A stretch of DNA of 64,000 nucleotides from Kushneria phosphatilytica (GCF_008247605.1 NZ_CP043420.1:2356001-2420000), one strand, 5' to 3'. Positions 26,885 to 38,369 are shown, counted from the first letter of the stretch. Numbers and translations are program-made. The notes: a model not told the origin generated them from the sequence alone.

Positions 26885-27616
26885 TCAGTGAGCCCGACGA
26901 TCACGAATGACATCAGCCCCTTCAGGGATCTGGAACTGAAATCGACCGTCATCGATCTGCGGATTGATACTGATATCACTGAAGCTGATGCGTGTTTCCT
27001 GGCCAGTGCTATCGGTCAGGTCCAGGCCGGTGAGCCGTTCACCAGTGAACGTCATGTCCAGTGATTCGAACAGGGTTTCATTGGTCTTCGGAGAGAGGGT
27101 AAAGATCTCGGTGGTGCCCTGCTGCCGGCGCGTCACGTTATAGCTGCTCGTCAATTCATCCGCGCGCCCGGAAAGCAGCAACGCCGGCGTATGAGTGACC
27201 CGCTGGTCCAGGGGCCGAATAGTGACCTGCTGCAGGTCAGGATCATAGAGATAGACCTTCTGTCCATCGGAGACCACTGTCTGGCTGTAGGGGTCGCTCA
27301 CCTCCCAGCGGAAACGGCCGGGGCGCGACAGCCACATGTGGCCGCTGGCGTTCTGCATGCTGCCGCCCTGCCCTCCCTGACTGAGCACCTGCTGCTCGAA
27401 ATTCGCCGAATAGGTCTTCAGTGGCTCCAGCAGGTGGGTAAGCCGCTGCGCCGGAGTTACCGAGGAATCACTGGCCGCCCGGGCACCGGGGGCCATGGTC
27501 AACGACGCCAGAGTGGCAATCAACAGCGGTATCAGCCAGCGGCAAAACGGCCCTGATAGAATCCCCTGCAATGACCCGATACTCGATACACGACGATGAC
27601 AACGATTATATGACAT
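26885..27616 (-). CDS. lolA: Outer-membrane lipoprotein carrier LolA
   Basis: LolA is the periplasmic chaperone that carries lipoproteins from LolCDE to LolB. The 243-residue precursor has an unusually long N-terminal region of about 26 residues before the hydrophobic core (LIPLLIATLASLTM), then GARA-AS as likely cleavage site. The mature part has the LolA pattern (YSANFEQQVLSQGG, PGRFRWEVSDPY, VVSDGQKVYLYDPDL, RISFSDISIN). ATG 27616 is preceded by GGGA. The family length is about 205, so the extension is notable, but no internal ATG before the signal peptide offers a shorter start. Confidence 0.93.
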   Translation of the reverse strand: MSYNRCHRRVSSIGSLQGILSGPFCRWLIPLLIATLASLTMAPGARAASDSSVTPAQRLTHLLEPLKTYSANFEQQVLSQGGQGGSMQNASGHMWLSRPGRFRWEVSDPYSQTVVSDGQKVYLYDPDLQQVTIRPLDQRVTHTPALLLSGRADELTSSYNVTRRQQGTTEIFTLSPKTNETLFESLDMTFTGERLTGLDLTDSTGQETRISFSDISINPQIDDGRFQFQIPEGADVIRDRRAH

Positions 27617-27693
27617 GCGCTATCCCTGTAACCTCATTCCTGACTTTCCACGGCCCGGCGTCTTGGCCGGGCCACCATGCGCGTCGACAAGTA

Positions 27694-30600
27694 TCAATGA
27701 TTTGGCGGAGGCGCAATCACTTCTCGCTGACCATTACTGCCCATGGACGATACCACCCCGGCGCTCTCCATCGCCTCGACCAGCCGGGCTGCGCGGTTGT
27801 AACCAATCTTGAAGCGGCGCTGCACTGCGGAAATGGAAGCCCGACGGGACTCGGTGACATAAGCGACTGCCTCATCATAAAGCGCGTCCTGCTCGGCATC
27901 ACCGCCTTCACCGCCTTCCGCCTCAAGTCCGGTCAGAGCTTCGGCATTGACCCCGCCGGTCAGGATCTCCTCGACATATTCGGGCGTACCGCGGCGCTTC
28001 CAATCCTCGACCACCCGGTGGACCTCGTCATCGTCAACGAAGGCACCATGTACACGGGTCGGCATACCCGCGCCGGCCGGCAGATAGAGCATGTCACCAT
28101 GCCCCAGCAGATTCTCGGCACCGCCCTGATCGAGGATGGTACGTGAATCCACCCGCGAGGAGACCTGGAAGGCCATGCGGGTCGGAATGTTGGCCTTGAT
28201 GAGGCCAGTCACCACATCGACCGAAGGACGCTGGGTTGCCAGAATCAGGTGAATCCCAGCAGCGCGCGCCTTCTGCGCCAGCCGGGCAATCAGCTCCTCG
28301 ACCTTCTTGCCGACAATCATGAACATGTCAGCAAACTCGTCGATCACCACTACGATATAGGGCAGTTTTTCCAGCACCGGCGGCTGCTGATGCATCTCCC
28401 AGGGCTGTGGCTCCCACAATGGATCGGCCACCTGGGCGCCCGCTCGTTCAGCCTCATCCAGTTTGGCATTGAAACCGGCCAGGTTACGCACCCCCATGGC
28501 AGCCATCAGCTTGTAGCGTCGTTCCATCTCGGCGACACACCAGCGCAGCGCGTTGGCCGCCTCCTTCATGTCAGTGACCACCGGCGCCAACAGATGCGGA
28601 ATACCGTCATAGACGGACAGTTCCAGCATCTTTGGATCGACCATGATCATGCGCACATCTTCCGGCGTGGCCTTGAGCAGCATCGAGATCAGCATGGCAT
28701 TGACCCCGACCGACTTGCCCGAGCCCGTGGTACCCGCCACCAGCAGGTGCGGCATCTTGTTGAGGTTGGCCACGACAGGGTTCCCGCCGATGTCCTGCCC
28801 GAGCGCCACCGTCACCGGTGATTCGGCATTCTGATAGGCATCAGAATCAAACACCTCACGCAGCCGAATCATCGCCCGCTTCGGATTGGGGATCTCGATC
28901 CCTACGGTGGGGCGCCCCGGGATCACTTCAACCACACGCACGCTCTTGACCAGCAGCGAACGCGCCAGATCCTTGGCCAGATTACTGATTTTCGAGACCT
29001 TCACGCCTGCCGCAGGCTTGATCTCGAACCGGGTGATCACCGGCCCCGGCCAGGTATCGACCACTTCAGCCTTGACGCCATACTCACGCAAGCGCACTTC
29101 CAGCAGTTCCGCCATCTCGGCGAGCTGCTCATCAGTGTAATTGGGCTGATGATCATCGGGAGGAGTTAAAAGCGACAGTGACGGCATGGCCCCTATCGGC
29201 TCTTCAGGAGAATCGCTTTCAGGACGCTGATTCTGAAGATGCTCTACCGTCCAAAGAGTTGGGCCATTATCAGCCGGTGCCTCCGGCATCTCATTCACTG
29301 CTGCCGGTTCAGGATCGACACCCGCACTCGCATGAGACGTTTCCGTATCATCGGACCATGCTGTCAAACCCGGGGGACGCGCATGCTGATCACGTGCCGC
29401 AGTCTCATCGGCAGCATTGCTCACTGGTGTATTACCGGCTTCGCCCCCTGCCTCCTGTTCGGGCTCCAGGGATGACGGCGCAGGAGAGCGCACCTCATCC
29501 TCCGTTGGCTCATCCCGTGGCTCGGTTGCGGGGCGAGCACTTGGCAGAATGGACGCCTCCTCATCCTCATCGCGTGCACTCAGCGGAGAAGAGGTGGTCG
29601 GCTCATCATCCTCGTCACGAGAAGCATACATGCCCGCACGATAGCCCATTGAAGCAACTGTCGCTGGCTCATCCGACGCGCTTTGCGTATAAGAGTGTTG
29701 CTGATGGGTTGTCGGCGCCTGCGGCGGTACAGGGCGTTGCGCAGATACCGGAGCCTCAGCCTTGTCATGCTCACGAGCGGACAGCTCGGCGCTCTGCTCA
29801 AATCGGCTTGAAGACGCCTGCGCCGAAGGTGATGAGGCCAGAGGCTCATCATCATCAGGCACAATCGGATCAGGAATCACCTCTGGAATACGGCGCCGGG
29901 TAACATCCACTCTTGCCGGCCGTTCACTCTCCTCCGATGTTTCCCGGTGTCGGGATGAGGAGGCCATCGCCGAATCATGAGCGTGCTCATCACGGGCATG
30001 GCTGACGAACTCATGTCCCTGTACGGAAGTATCCTCCCCCTCCTCATGGATCTGAGAAGCAGACGCAGCCGGCTGTGAAGCGATCGACTCATGATCGTCC
30101 GCCGACCGCTGCTCCGAAGCTGGAGTCTGCCGAGTCGTACGGGGAGAATCCTTTTCCGAGGCTTCTTCAGTCGTTGCGCCCGTTACCGACGAAAAGCCCG
30201 GTTCAATGCGCTGATGACGTGCAGATGGCGTCTGTGACGGCACCTCCCAGGGGATAGTGTTATCCGTGGATTCGGTCGACTGGAGCGCCGCTTCGGTATC
30301 TCGATCATCAGGCGTCGTATCCTGCTGCGACGGACTCGCTGTTTCCAGGTTCGGCCGAGCCGCCTGACGTTCTCCACGCCGCCAGAATCGCCAACGGGAA
30401 GTGCGGTCCGGCCTTTCTTCTGCCGCCTCGTCAACATCCTCGGCAACCGGCTCATCCTCGTCACCAAAGTCGAACTCTTCTTCAGCGATAGCGGCACGCT
30501 CCGCTCGACGCTCTTCACGTTGCTGACGACGACGTTTCGCGACACGCTCACTGGTGTTACCCACCATGACGCTGAACCAGAGTATCCCACGAAGACCGGT

Positions 30601-31287
30601 CCGCCCCACCTCGTCAATAATGGCCAGCCATGACATGCCGGTCAGAAGCGGAATACCGCACAGCAACAGACCGAGCGCAATCAGCGTCGTGCCATGTATA
30701 CCCACCAGGGCGCCCAGCCCACTGGAAACACCCTCGCCGATAATGCCACCGGCCCCATAGGGCAGATCGCTCTCGGGACTGTAAAAATGCAGGGCGCCGA
30801 TGGTGCAGGTTGCCACCAGCACCAGCAGCATCCCACCACCACGCACGGCCAGCGCCACCGGATCCCAGACCAGATGGGCCTCCTTGAGTCGCATCAATCG
30901 CCAGGCCCCGAATCCCAGGATACCCGGCCACCAGAGCGCGCTGGCACCAAACAGTGAATAGAGAACATCGGAAAGCCAGGCGCCCACCGGCCCCATCCAG
31001 TTCGAGACACTTTTCTCGGGACCGCTGTACGACCAGCTCGGATCATCGGGTGCGTAGCTGAAAAAGGCCAGCAGCAGGAATAGACAGGCCACCAGCAGCA
31101 AAATGACGGTGCCTTCCTTGGAAGCGCCCTGCAATCGGGCGCTCATGCGGCGAGCGCTGGCGCGCGCCTTTTGTGCGCGCGGTCCGGCTGATTTGCGATT
31201 ACGCTCGTCATGACGCGTCCTGCGCTGACTCGCCTGCTTGCGGTTACTGGAATTTCTGGCACTCAACGGCCATCCCCCTTGCGCCAT
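27694..31287 (-). CDS. ftsK: DNA translocase FtsK
   Basis: FtsK anchors at the septum and pumps DNA toward dif so that XerCD can resolve chromosome dimers. The 1197-residue protein has a basic N-terminus, four transmembrane helices between about residues 58 and 235, and a long acidic and Ser/Pro-rich linker (about 260-700). The motor follows, with Walker [13 protein letters not shown] near 857 and [13 protein letters not shown] as Walker B. It ends in a winged-helix gamma domain ([20 protein letters not shown]) that reads KOPS sites. GAGG precedes the ATG. lolA begins 77 bases downstream. Confidence 0.97.
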   Translation of the reverse strand: MAQGGWPLSARNSSNRKQASQRRTRHDERNRKSAGPRAQKARASARRMSARLQGASKEGTVILLLVACLFLLLAFFSYAPDDPSWSYSGPEKSVSNWMGPVGAWLSDVLYSLFGASALWWPGILGFGAWRLMRLKEAHLVWDPVALAVRGGGMLLVLVATCTIGALHFYSPESDLPYGAGGIIGEGVSSGLGALVGIHGTTLIALGLLLCGIPLLTGMSWLAIIDEVGRTGLRGILWFSVMVGNTSERVAKRRRQQREERRAERAAIAEEEFDFGDEDEPVAEDVDEAAEERPDRTSRWRFWRRGERQAARPNLETASPSQQDTTPDDRDTEAALQSTESTDNTIPWEVPSQTPSARHQRIEPGFSSVTGATTEEASEKDSPRTTRQTPASEQRSADDHESIASQPAASASQIHEEGEDTSVQGHEFVSHARDEHAHDSAMASSSRHRETSEESERPARVDVTRRRIPEVIPDPIVPDDDEPLASSPSAQASSSRFEQSAELSAREHDKAEAPVSAQRPVPPQAPTTHQQHSYTQSASDEPATVASMGYRAGMYASRDEDDEPTTSSPLSARDEDEEASILPSARPATEPRDEPTEDEVRSPAPSSLEPEQEAGGEAGNTPVSNAADETAARDQHARPPGLTAWSDDTETSHASAGVDPEPAAVNEMPEAPADNGPTLWTVEHLQNQRPESDSPEEPIGAMPSLSLLTPPDDHQPNYTDEQLAEMAELLEVRLREYGVKAEVVDTWPGPVITRFEIKPAAGVKVSKISNLAKDLARSLLVKSVRVVEVIPGRPTVGIEIPNPKRAMIRLREVFDSDAYQNAESPVTVALGQDIGGNPVVANLNKMPHLLVAGTTGSGKSVGVNAMLISMLLKATPEDVRMIMVDPKMLELSVYDGIPHLLAPVVTDMKEAANALRWCVAEMERRYKLMAAMGVRNLAGFNAKLDEAERAGAQVADPLWEPQPWEMHQQPPVLEKLPYIVVVIDEFADMFMIVGKKVEELIARLAQKARAAGIHLILATQRPSVDVVTGLIKANIPTRMAFQVSSRVDSRTILDQGGAENLLGHGDMLYLPAGAGMPTRVHGAFVDDDEVHRVVEDWKRRGTPEYVEEILTGGVNAEALTGLEAEGGEGGDAEQDALYDEAVAYVTESRRASISAVQRRFKIGYNRAARLVEAMESAGVVSSMGSNGQREVIAPPPNH

Positions 31288-31373
31288 TTCGGCGTACCTC
31301 GTGTTCTGCCATCAGGGGGTATCCCGAATACCGGGCGTCAATCAGGCGCTACCGCGTGCGATCCATGACCCGG

Positions 31374-31429
31374 GATACCCGCAGACGGGTATCATACCTG
31401 GCCTGCCGGGCGCGGCACAGGGCCAGGTA
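31374..31429 (-). repeat. Two adjoining perfect inverted repeats between mcp and ftsK
   Basis: GATACCCG/CGGGTATC (31374-31381 and 31386-31393, loop CAGA) lies directly beside TACCTGGCC/GGCCAGGTA (31395-31403 and 31421-31429). A third short one, GGTAT/ATACC, lies near 31318-31332. There is no T-run, so this may be an mRNA structure or a weak terminator of the chemoreceptor gene. Confidence 0.5.
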
Positions 31430-31457
31430 GTGCCTGATTGAAATGCAACCCACGATT

Positions 31458-33461
31458 TCAGCTCTGCATGGCCTCTTTGTCCTCGCTGGCATGACGCTGA
31501 CGGAACATGCCGATGCTCTTGAGCAGCGACTGCGACTGCTGATCGAGCTGGCGGGTGGTCTGCGTTGAAGCCTCGACCAGAGCGGCGTTATTCTGCGTCA
31601 CATTGTCCAGCTCGGCCACGGCCGTATTGATCTGCTCGATGCCCGCCAACTGCTCGTCGGAGGCCTGATTGATATCCCGAACCAGGTGGTTCACAGCCTC
31701 GACCCGGTTCATGAACTCACCCATTCGGGCACCGATGGCCTGCACTTCCTCGTTACCAAGCTGAATGCCATTGACCGCATCACCAATCAGACGCTGAATA
31801 TCCGCTGCCGCTTCGGCACTACGACTGGCCAGGCGTCGGACCTCCTCAGCCACCACGGCAAATCCCCGGCCATGCTCCCCGGCTCGAGCCGCCTCGACCG
31901 AAGCATTCAGTGCCAGCAGATTGGTCTGAAAGGCAATGGTGTCGATCACCCCCACAATATCGCGAATTTTTTCGGCATTGTCGTTGAGTGAACTCATGGA
32001 GCGCTCGGTGTGGCCGACCTGGGCACGGGTTTCCTCGGCCATGCGTGCCATGTCTTCAGTACGTGCGCGCCCCTGACGGGTGTGCTCGGTGTTCTGGCGC
32101 ACCGTAGCACTGAGCTGTTCAATGCTGGCAGCAGTTTCTTCCAGGCTTGCAGCCTGGGATTCGGTTCGCCGGGAAAGATCGGTATTACCGTTACTGAGCG
32201 AATGACTGCTGGCATGAATGTCTCCGGCCACACCCCGTACTTCTCCTACAATACGATCAAGACCATCACCGATACCGTTCATGGCGGTAATCAATCGCCC
32301 GATTTCATCACGCCGACGAGTCGAGAGTCGGTGCCGGAGATCCCCCTCGGCCAATTGACGCGCCAGTTCTACCACGCTGCTCAGTGGGCGGGTGATCTGT
32401 CGGCGCATCAGCCAGTACAAACTGCCGGCAATCAGCAGTGACAACACCAGCGCGGCCAGCATGAGCTGCCAGCGTATCCGGGCGATGGCGGCATCGATTT
32501 CACTATCATGGGCGGTCGCGGCAATCACCCACTGCCAATCCGGATAGGCCTTGAAGTAAGTGGTCCGTTCGGCGCCAGCCCCACCACCCGGCAATACATA
32601 CGACAGTGTGCCGCTATTGGCATCGAACATCGCCGACCAGATCTTCTTGCCATCAGCATCAGTCTGATCCAGCAACGACTGCCCCTCCTGCTCTCCTCCT
32701 GCGATCACCCGGCCCTGTTGCTTACCCGGTGCCGCATCAACAATCATGAAGCCCCCGGTCTCGCCCACTTTCAACTGACGAATTCGGCTTTTCAGATCAT
32801 TGAGTTCACTGCGAATATCGATACCGATAAAACTCGCCCCAATTACCTTGCCGTTCTCATTGAACATCGGCTCATAGCGAGTGATATAGGGAATCCCGAA
32901 CAGAGTGGCAATGCCGGAATAGGGCTTGCCCGCCATCAGCTGGGCGTAGCTGCGCGAATGCCTGTCCAGCAGCGTACCCATGGCACGCTCGCCCTGCTGA
33001 TTCTTGAGTGAAGTCGCCACGCGAATAAAGTCATCGCCGGTGCGTGCAAAAATGGTGACCGGCGCCCCTGCCATGTCACTGAATGCATCGAGCCTCTCGG
33101 TATCCAGCGTCAATACGCCACGACGATCAGCCAGCACCGGCGCCGATTTGCCCTTCACCTCCATACGGCTGGCACTATCCAGTGTATAGGGTGGCTGCAA
33201 CTGCTGACCTGTAAAGAGTTTCAGAAAATGTACTGTCTGCTGCTGCAGGCTGTGATCAAACAGGGCAATCATCTCGCTGACACGCTGGGTCTGTGCCTGC
33301 ATGGCACTCTTTTGCTGAGTCCTGAGCATTTGCTCGATACGCGCGGAAAGCCCCCAGGCCAGAAGCAGAAAGCCTGCGATCACCACAATACCTGTCAATA
33401 ACGCCATTCTGGCGCCTATCGTCATTTTTGACAGGCGTGAACGAAACATGAGTCGGGGCAT
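31458..33461 (-). CDS. Methyl-accepting chemotaxis protein with periplasmic Cache domain
   Basis: A 667-residue chemoreceptor. Transmembrane helix 1 (about 16-40: [19 protein letters not shown]) is followed by a periplasmic domain of about 290 residues of the Cache type. Helix 2 (about 330-350), a HAMP domain ([26 protein letters not shown]) and a signalling coiled coil follow. The hairpin tip [20 protein letters not shown] binds CheA/CheW, and methylation-type heptads ([18 protein letters not shown]) are present. There is no C-terminal NWETF-type CheR tether. The ligand cannot be read from sequence. ATG 33461 has AAGG upstream; ATG 33479 lacks one. Confidence 0.93.
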   Translation of the reverse strand: MPRLMFRSRLSKMTIGARMALLTGIVVIAGFLLLAWGLSARIEQMLRTQQKSAMQAQTQRVSEMIALFDHSLQQQTVHFLKLFTGQQLQPPYTLDSASRMEVKGKSAPVLADRRGVLTLDTERLDAFSDMAGAPVTIFARTGDDFIRVATSLKNQQGERAMGTLLDRHSRSYAQLMAGKPYSGIATLFGIPYITRYEPMFNENGKVIGASFIGIDIRSELNDLKSRIRQLKVGETGGFMIVDAAPGKQQGRVIAGGEQEGQSLLDQTDADGKKIWSAMFDANSGTLSYVLPGGGAGAERTTYFKAYPDWQWVIAATAHDSEIDAAIARIRWQLMLAALVLSLLIAGSLYWLMRRQITRPLSSVVELARQLAEGDLRHRLSTRRRDEIGRLITAMNGIGDGLDRIVGEVRGVAGDIHASSHSLSNGNTDLSRRTESQAASLEETAASIEQLSATVRQNTEHTRQGRARTEDMARMAEETRAQVGHTERSMSSLNDNAEKIRDIVGVIDTIAFQTNLLALNASVEAARAGEHGRGFAVVAEEVRRLASRSAEAAADIQRLIGDAVNGIQLGNEEVQAIGARMGEFMNRVEAVNHLVRDINQASDEQLAGIEQINTAVAELDNVTQNNAALVEASTQTTRQLDQQSQSLLKSIGMFRQRHASEDKEAMQS

Positions 33462-33653
33462 GGCATGAATCCTTGTCATTAACGGTCAAGCGCCATCAGA
33501 AACAGGCGCAATGGTCGTCAATCACGGCATTTCTGCCATTTTCTTTAAGCAAAACTTATTGAAATCCCCTGCATCGAGTGACTCGATCCGGCTCGGCGCA
33601 GATGCTGTCATCCCGTATGATAGGGGGTGTCATCAGATCATCACGAGAGACCC

Positions 33654-34340
33654 ATGGTGCCATGGCTGGCAGCCCTGCCGATTCAGTTTCCACCGGTCGA
33701 TCAGGCCCTGCGCGAACCCGACGGTCTTTTGGCCGCTGGCGGCGCGCTGACGCCTGACTGGCTATTGGCCGCTTATGTGCGCGGCATTTTCCCCTGGTTT
33801 GGAGAATCGGATCCTATTCTTTGGTGGAGTCCGGACCCTCGCCTGGTGTTGTTCCCTGCCGAATTACGAGTGCGACGCAGTCTGGCCAAGCGATGGCGCA
33901 ATGGCGGCTTCAGCGTCACGCTCGACTGCGCCTTTGACAGCGTCATTCATCATTGCGGGGCGCTACGTGCACAGCATGAGGGGACCTGGATCACCGACAG
34001 GATCCGCGCCGCCTATTCACGCCTGCATCGACTGGGTTATGCCCACAGCGTAGAGGTGTGGCAATCCGGAACGCTGGCAGGCGGCCTGTATGGCATCGCA
34101 CTGGGACGGGTTTTCTTTGGCGAATCGATGTTTTCCCTTCAGCCGGATGCTTCCAAGATTGCGCTGGCAGAACTGACCCGCTACCTGCAGGCGCTCGACT
34201 TTACCCTGATTGACTGTCAGGTACACACTGATCATCTGGTCAGCATGGGGGCGCGTGAAATCGACCGAAACGAATTCATTCGTTATCTTGAACATGATGC
34301 CTGGATCGATCACCCACCTGCGCCGTGGGCACCGATCTGA
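33654..34340 (+). CDS. aat: Leucyl/phenylalanyl-tRNA--protein transferase Aat
   Basis: Aat adds Leu or Phe to proteins with N-terminal Arg or Lys, making N-degrons for ClpS-ClpAP. The 228-residue product matches E. coli Aat (234 aa): GIFPWFGESDPILWWSPDPR, HEGTWITDRIRAAY, GYAHSVEVW, GGLYGIALGRVFFGESMFS and LIDCQVHTDHLVSMGA. I chose ATG 33654 with GAGAG upstream rather than GTG 33627. Its stop overlaps the longest open frame of bpt, and clpS/clpA, which read its products, are only 2-4 kb away. Confidence 0.96.
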   Translation: MVPWLAALPIQFPPVDQALREPDGLLAAGGALTPDWLLAAYVRGIFPWFGESDPILWWSPDPRLVLFPAELRVRRSLAKRWRNGGFSVTLDCAFDSVIHHCGALRAQHEGTWITDRIRAAYSRLHRLGYAHSVEVWQSGTLAGGLYGIALGRVFFGESMFSLQPDASKIALAELTRYLQALDFTLIDCQVHTDHLVSMGAREIDRNEFIRYLEHDAWIDHPPAPWAPI

Positions 34341-34375
34341 AACACTTTCAAAAGCCTGTCGTGAGGTCTCGGCCA

Positions 34376-35137
34376 GTGTCCGACTCCCTTGTCGCTTCCG
34401 ACACCCCCAGCAGCGCCAATCGTTATGCACTGCGTTTCTATCTCAGCACCGAACATGAGTGTGGGTACCTGAACGGACAGCAATCGACTTCACTGTTTCT
34501 CGATCCGGCTCTGCCCATGGACCGGGAAATTCATGGCGCCCTGCTGGTGCTCGGCTTCAGGCGCAGCGGTCAGCATCTCTATACCCCACACTGCCGAAAA
34601 TGCCAGGCTTGTATATCGGTACGCGTTCCGGTCGAGGATTTCACGCCCGACCGAACTCAGCGGCGATTGATGAGACGCAACCGCGAGCTGACAGCACATG
34701 AAAGGCCTGCCAGATTCAACGCCGAGCACTACGCACTTTATGAACGCTACATTCGGGCACGGCATGCTGATGGCGCCATGTACCCGCCCAGCCGCAATCA
34801 ATACTGCAGTTTTTTAACGCTTGAACATGACTGGGCCCGACTGGTCGAGTTTCGCCATGGCGGACAACTGGTGGCTGTAGCTGCCATGGATCAACTCGAA
34901 CACGGGCTATCAGCCGTCTATACCTTTTTTGACCCGGATCCGAGCTGGCAGCGACACTCGCTGGGCAGTTGGGTCATCCTGTGGCAGATCGAACATGCCC
35001 GAACGCGGGGACTGCCCCACGTATACCTTGGCTACTGGATTCAGCAGAGCCGCAAGATGCGTTACAAGCAGAATTTTCAGCCACTGGAATATCTGCATGG
35101 ACGTCACTGGCAACGCAGTATTCCCATACAGACATAA
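34376..35137 (+). CDS. bpt: Aspartate/glutamate leucyltransferase Bpt
   Basis: Bpt transfers Leu to N-terminal Asp or Glu, the second N-degron writer of bacteria. The 253-residue protein has the ATE N-terminal cysteines (HECGYL; HCRKCQACISVRVP), RRLMRRNRELT and the C-terminal GNAT-like part (RHADGAMYPPSR, LSAVYTFFDPD, VYLGYWIQQSRKMRYKQNF). I place the start at GTG 34376, with GAGG nine bases upstream and a family-like N-terminus. A GTG at 34325 overlapping aat by 16 bases is the alternative. aat-bpt-infA is a conserved order in pseudomonads. Confidence 0.93.
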   Translation: MSDSLVASDTPSSANRYALRFYLSTEHECGYLNGQQSTSLFLDPALPMDREIHGALLVLGFRRSGQHLYTPHCRKCQACISVRVPVEDFTPDRTQRRLMRRNRELTAHERPARFNAEHYALYERYIRARHADGAMYPPSRNQYCSFLTLEHDWARLVEFRHGGQLVAVAAMDQLEHGLSAVYTFFDPDPSWQRHSLGSWVILWQIEHARTRGLPHVYLGYWIQQSRKMRYKQNFQPLEYLHGRHWQRSIPIQT

Positions 35138-35168
35138 GTGTCGACTTTGAAAACGAGGGCACTTGCTT

Positions 35169-35197
35169 TTGCCCTGCCCCGCCGGATCAGGCAAAAT
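35169..35197 (+). promoter_or_regulatory. Candidate infA promoter
   Basis: TTGCCC (35169-35174), a 17-base spacer and CAAAAT (35192-35197) match the sigma70 consensus at four of six positions in each box, leaving a leader of about 110 bases before infA. Confidence 0.35.
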
Positions 35198-35314
35198 ATT
35201 ACGCCGCACAGACAGCCCTGCCCGATCATGTCACCATGAGCGCAGTGGCAAATACGGCAACGATGCACTATAACCATCGGCATCGCCCCATTACCCCACA
35301 AGGAAGGACGCCAT

Positions 35315-35533
35315 ATGGCAAGAGAAGACCATATTGAAATGGAAGGTGTCGTAGTCGACACACTCCCCAATACCATGTTCCGCGTCGAACTCGAGAATGG
35401 TCACATCGTGACAGCACATATTTCGGGCAAAATGCGCAAGAACTATATCCGCATCCTGACCGGCGACAAGGTCAAGGTTGAGCTGACGCCCTACGATCTC
35501 TCCAAGGGCCGTATTGTCTATCGCTCTCGCTGA
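35315..35533 (+). CDS. infA: Translation initiation factor IF-1
   Basis: IF-1 is an OB-fold protein that occupies the ribosomal A site during initiation. The 72-residue sequence ([20 protein letters not shown] through [16 protein letters not shown]) is almost the E. coli protein. A strong AAGGAAGGA precedes the ATG. It is separated from bpt by 177 bases and probably has its own promoter. Confidence 0.99.
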   Translation: MAREDHIEMEGVVVDTLPNTMFRVELENGHIVTAHISGKMRKNYIRILTGDKVKVELTPYDLSKGRIVYRSR

Positions 35534-35663
35534 TGCCCTGTGCCGGCGGATGTGTCCGCAGGCTCTTCCCTTCTGCCCCGCTCGCGACTGATCTGATCGG
35601 TCATCACGCGATTGCCATCGTACCGGCGCCGAGCTGACTGCCTGCCCATATTCTGTCCATGAA

Positions 35664-35691
35664 AAATGCCCCGTCCGCAGACAGGGCATGA
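35664..35691 (-). terminator. Rho-independent terminator of clpA
   Basis: On the minus strand ATGCCC-GTC pairs with GAC-GGGCAT around a CGCA-type loop (35668-35691), with one bulged base on each side. TTTTT follows (35668-35664). It lies 46 bases after the clpA stop. Confidence 0.7.
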
Positions 35692-35736
35692 TGGGTTGGA
35701 ACAGGAGACGCCCGCACGAAATGGCGGGCGCGCCGA

Positions 35737-38010
35737 TCAGGCGACCTCGGCTTCGGTCGCCAGATGCAGCTCTCCCCCTTCAACCGTGACGTGCACGGTA
35801 CCACCGTTATCGGCCAGATCGCCGAACAGGATCATCTCGGCCAATGGCTTCTTCAGCTTCTCCTGAAGCAGTCGAGCCATCGGCCGGGCCCCCATTTCAG
35901 GGTCGTAGCCGTGCTCGGCCAGCCATGCGCGAGCCTCCTCGTCCACATCCAGCTGAACCCGTTTTTCATCCAGCTGCGCCTGGAGTTCCACCAGGAACTT
36001 GTCGACCACGCTGCGCACCACTTCCGTATCCAGATGATGGAACTGGATGATGCTGTCGAGTCGATTGCGGAACTCTGGCGTAAAGGTACGACGAATGACT
36101 TCCATGGCGTCAGTCGAATGATCCTGAGTCTGGAAACCGATCGACCGGCGCGAAGCCTGCTCGGCACCGGCATTGGACGTCATGATCACGATCACATTGC
36201 GAAAGTCCGCTTCACGCCCGTTGTTATCGGTCAAACGCCCGTGATCCATGACCTGCAACAGCAGGTTGAATACATCCGGATGCGCCTTCTCGATCTCATC
36301 CAGTAGCAGCACACAGTGCGGCTGCTTGGTCACGGCTTCGGTCAGCAGCCCCCCCTGGTCATAGCCGACATACCCGGGCGGCGCACCAATCAGGCGCGAC
36401 ACGGTGTGACGCTCCATGTACTCGGACATGTCAAAGCGTACCAGGCCAATGCCCATCAGCTGTGACAGCTGACGCGCCACCTCGGTCTTGCCGACCCCGG
36501 TCGGTCCCGCAAACAGGAAGCTGCCCACCGGCTTGTCGGGAGACCCCAGACCGGCACGCGAAAGCTTGATCGCGGCCGACAGGCTGTCGATCGCTTCGTT
36601 CTGGCCAAAGACCAGCATCTTGAGATCGCGCTCAAGGTTGGCCAGCAACTTGCGATCGGAGCTGGAAACACTTTTTGGCGGAATTCGGGCAATCGATGCC
36701 ACGATGGCTTCGACCTGCTCGACATCGATGGTGTCGACTCGCGCTTCTTCCGGCAGCAGCCGCTGATGGGCGCCTGCTTCATCAATGACATCGATGGCCT
36801 TGTCCGGCAGATAACGATCGTTGATATAACGATCAGAGAGCCGTACCGCGGTCTCTATGGCACCATCGGTGTACTTGAGCTGATGGTGCTCCTCGAAACG
36901 ACCGCGCAGTCCCTTGAGGATCCGGATGGCATCATCAACCGATGGCTCGAGCACATCGACCTTCTGGAAACGACGGGCCAGCGCGCGATCCTTCTCGAAG
37001 ATGCCACGAAACTCCTGAAAGGTTGTTGAACCGATGCAGCGCAATTCACCCGACGAGAGCATCGGCTTGAGCAGGTTGGAGGCATCCATGACGCCACCCG
37101 ACGCAGCCCCTGCACCGATCACCGTGTGGATCTCGTCGATGAACAGGATCGAGTTGGGCTCTTTCTTGAGTTCGGCCAGCAGCCCCTTCAGGCGTTTTTC
37201 GAAATCGCCACGATACTTGGTACCCGCGAGCAGAGCGCCCATATCCAGCGAATACACCACGGCATCGCTGATCACATCAGGTACATCTTCTTCAACAATC
37301 CGCTTGGCCAGCCCTTCGGCAATGGCAGTCTTGCCAACGCCGGCTTCGCCAACCAGCAGTGGATTGTTCTTGCGACGCCGGGCCAGAATCTGCACGACAC
37401 GCTCGAGTTCATGATCACGGCCCACCAGCGGGTCAACCTTGCCGATACGAGCCTGCTCATTGAGATTGGTAGCATAACCGGTCAGCGGGTTCGAGCCGGA
37501 TTCACCCATGCTCTCTTCGGCTTCCTCGCCTTCCTGGCTACTAGGGGTTCCGGACTGCTGACTGTTATGACCGGACACCTTGGAGATGCCATGAGCGATA
37601 TAGTTCACCGCATCTACACGGGCCACGTTTTGTTGCTTGAGGAAATAGACCGCCTGACTTTCCTGCTCGGAAAAAATCGCGACCAGCACGTTGGCGCCAG
37701 TCACTTCCGACTTGCCGGAAGACTGGACATGAAAGACGGCACGCTGAAGCACACGCTGGAATCCCAGGGTGGGCTGGGTCTCGCGATCATCCTGATCTTC
37801 GGGAATCAGCGGCGTTGTGGTATTGATGAAATCCTGCAGATCGCTGCGCAACTTGTCGAGGTTGGCACCGCAGGCCTTGAGCACGTCGGCTGCCGAGGCA
37901 TTGTCAAGCAAGGCCAGCAGCAGGTGCTCGACGGTCATGAACTCATGGCGCTTGGAGCGCGCCACGGTAAAGGCCGTGTTCAGGGTGAGTTCAAGTTCTT
38001 TGCTCAACAT
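35737..38010 (-). CDS. clpA: ATP-dependent Clp protease ATP-binding subunit ClpA
   Basis: ClpA unfolds substrates and feeds them to ClpP; with ClpS it handles N-degrons. The 757-residue protein has the double N-domain ([14 protein letters not shown]), first AAA+ with GEAGVGKT near residue 220, second AAA+ with GPTGVGKT near 505, Walker [13 protein letters not shown] and a SIGFQ loop that fits the ClpP-binding IGF/L motif. ATG 38010 has GAGGGG upstream; the frame is open further but without family similarity. clpS precedes it by 29 bases on the same strand. Confidence 0.97.
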   Translation of the reverse strand: MLSKELELTLNTAFTVARSKRHEFMTVEHLLLALLDNASAADVLKACGANLDKLRSDLQDFINTTTPLIPEDQDDRETQPTLGFQRVLQRAVFHVQSSGKSEVTGANVLVAIFSEQESQAVYFLKQQNVARVDAVNYIAHGISKVSGHNSQQSGTPSSQEGEEAEESMGESGSNPLTGYATNLNEQARIGKVDPLVGRDHELERVVQILARRRKNNPLLVGEAGVGKTAIAEGLAKRIVEEDVPDVISDAVVYSLDMGALLAGTKYRGDFEKRLKGLLAELKKEPNSILFIDEIHTVIGAGAASGGVMDASNLLKPMLSSGELRCIGSTTFQEFRGIFEKDRALARRFQKVDVLEPSVDDAIRILKGLRGRFEEHHQLKYTDGAIETAVRLSDRYINDRYLPDKAIDVIDEAGAHQRLLPEEARVDTIDVEQVEAIVASIARIPPKSVSSSDRKLLANLERDLKMLVFGQNEAIDSLSAAIKLSRAGLGSPDKPVGSFLFAGPTGVGKTEVARQLSQLMGIGLVRFDMSEYMERHTVSRLIGAPPGYVGYDQGGLLTEAVTKQPHCVLLLDEIEKAHPDVFNLLLQVMDHGRLTDNNGREADFRNVIVIMTSNAGAEQASRRSIGFQTQDHSTDAMEVIRRTFTPEFRNRLDSIIQFHHLDTEVVRSVVDKFLVELQAQLDEKRVQLDVDEEARAWLAEHGYDPEMGARPMARLLQEKLKKPLAEMILFGDLADNGGTVHVTVEGGELHLATEAEVA

Positions 38011-38039
38011 GGCAGTCCCCTCGTTCCGCCTCGGACGGT

Positions 38040-38369
38040 TCAGTCCGCCCGGTCGATGTCGCACAGCAGCGGATGCTGGCACTCTCGAGCATACTGGTTG
38101 ACCTGCTGGCTCTTTGTTTCCGCAATATCACGGGTAAAGATACCGCAGGTCGCCTTCCCCTGAGTGTGGACGGCCAGCATGATCTGGACCGCCTTTTCAT
38201 GATCCATGGCAAAGAAGGTCTGCAGAACCTCGACCACGAACTCCATGGGAGTATAGTCATCATTGTGCAGTACAACCTTGTAGAGAGGCGGCTGTTCGAG
38301 CTCGGGATCGCTCGTCTGTTCCGCCACATCACCATGATCTTCTTCTTCCGGCTCAGGTGGTGGAGTCAT
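38040..38369 (-). CDS. clpS: ClpA adaptor protein ClpS
   Basis: ClpS binds N-terminal Leu, Phe, Trp or Tyr and delivers the protein to ClpAP. The 109-residue product has an acidic flexible N-terminal tail, then the binding core [16 protein letters not shown] and [16 protein letters not shown], with His in MLAVH and Asp in NDDYTP as degron contacts, ending [11 protein letters not shown]. The start at ATG 38369 gives a length like E. coli ClpS (106 aa), though no clear Shine-Dalgarno is seen; the frame is open to 38453 with an ATG at 38429. Confidence 0.95.
   Translation of the reverse strand: MTPPPEPEEEDHGDVAEQTSDPELEQPPLYKVVLHNDDYTPMEFVVEVLQTFFAMDHEKAVQIMLAVHTQGKATCGIFTRDIAETKSQQVNQYARECQHPLLCDIDRAD

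Noticed and set aside
35534..35600. Short hairpin GCGGA-TGTG-TCCGC after infA as terminator
   Set aside because: The stem is only five base pairs with poor flanks and is followed by TCTTCCC rather than a T-run.
37126..38163. 345-codon + strand frame over clpA
   Set aside because: Antisense to a well conserved AAA+ gene, with no recognisable motif and no convincing ribosome-binding site.
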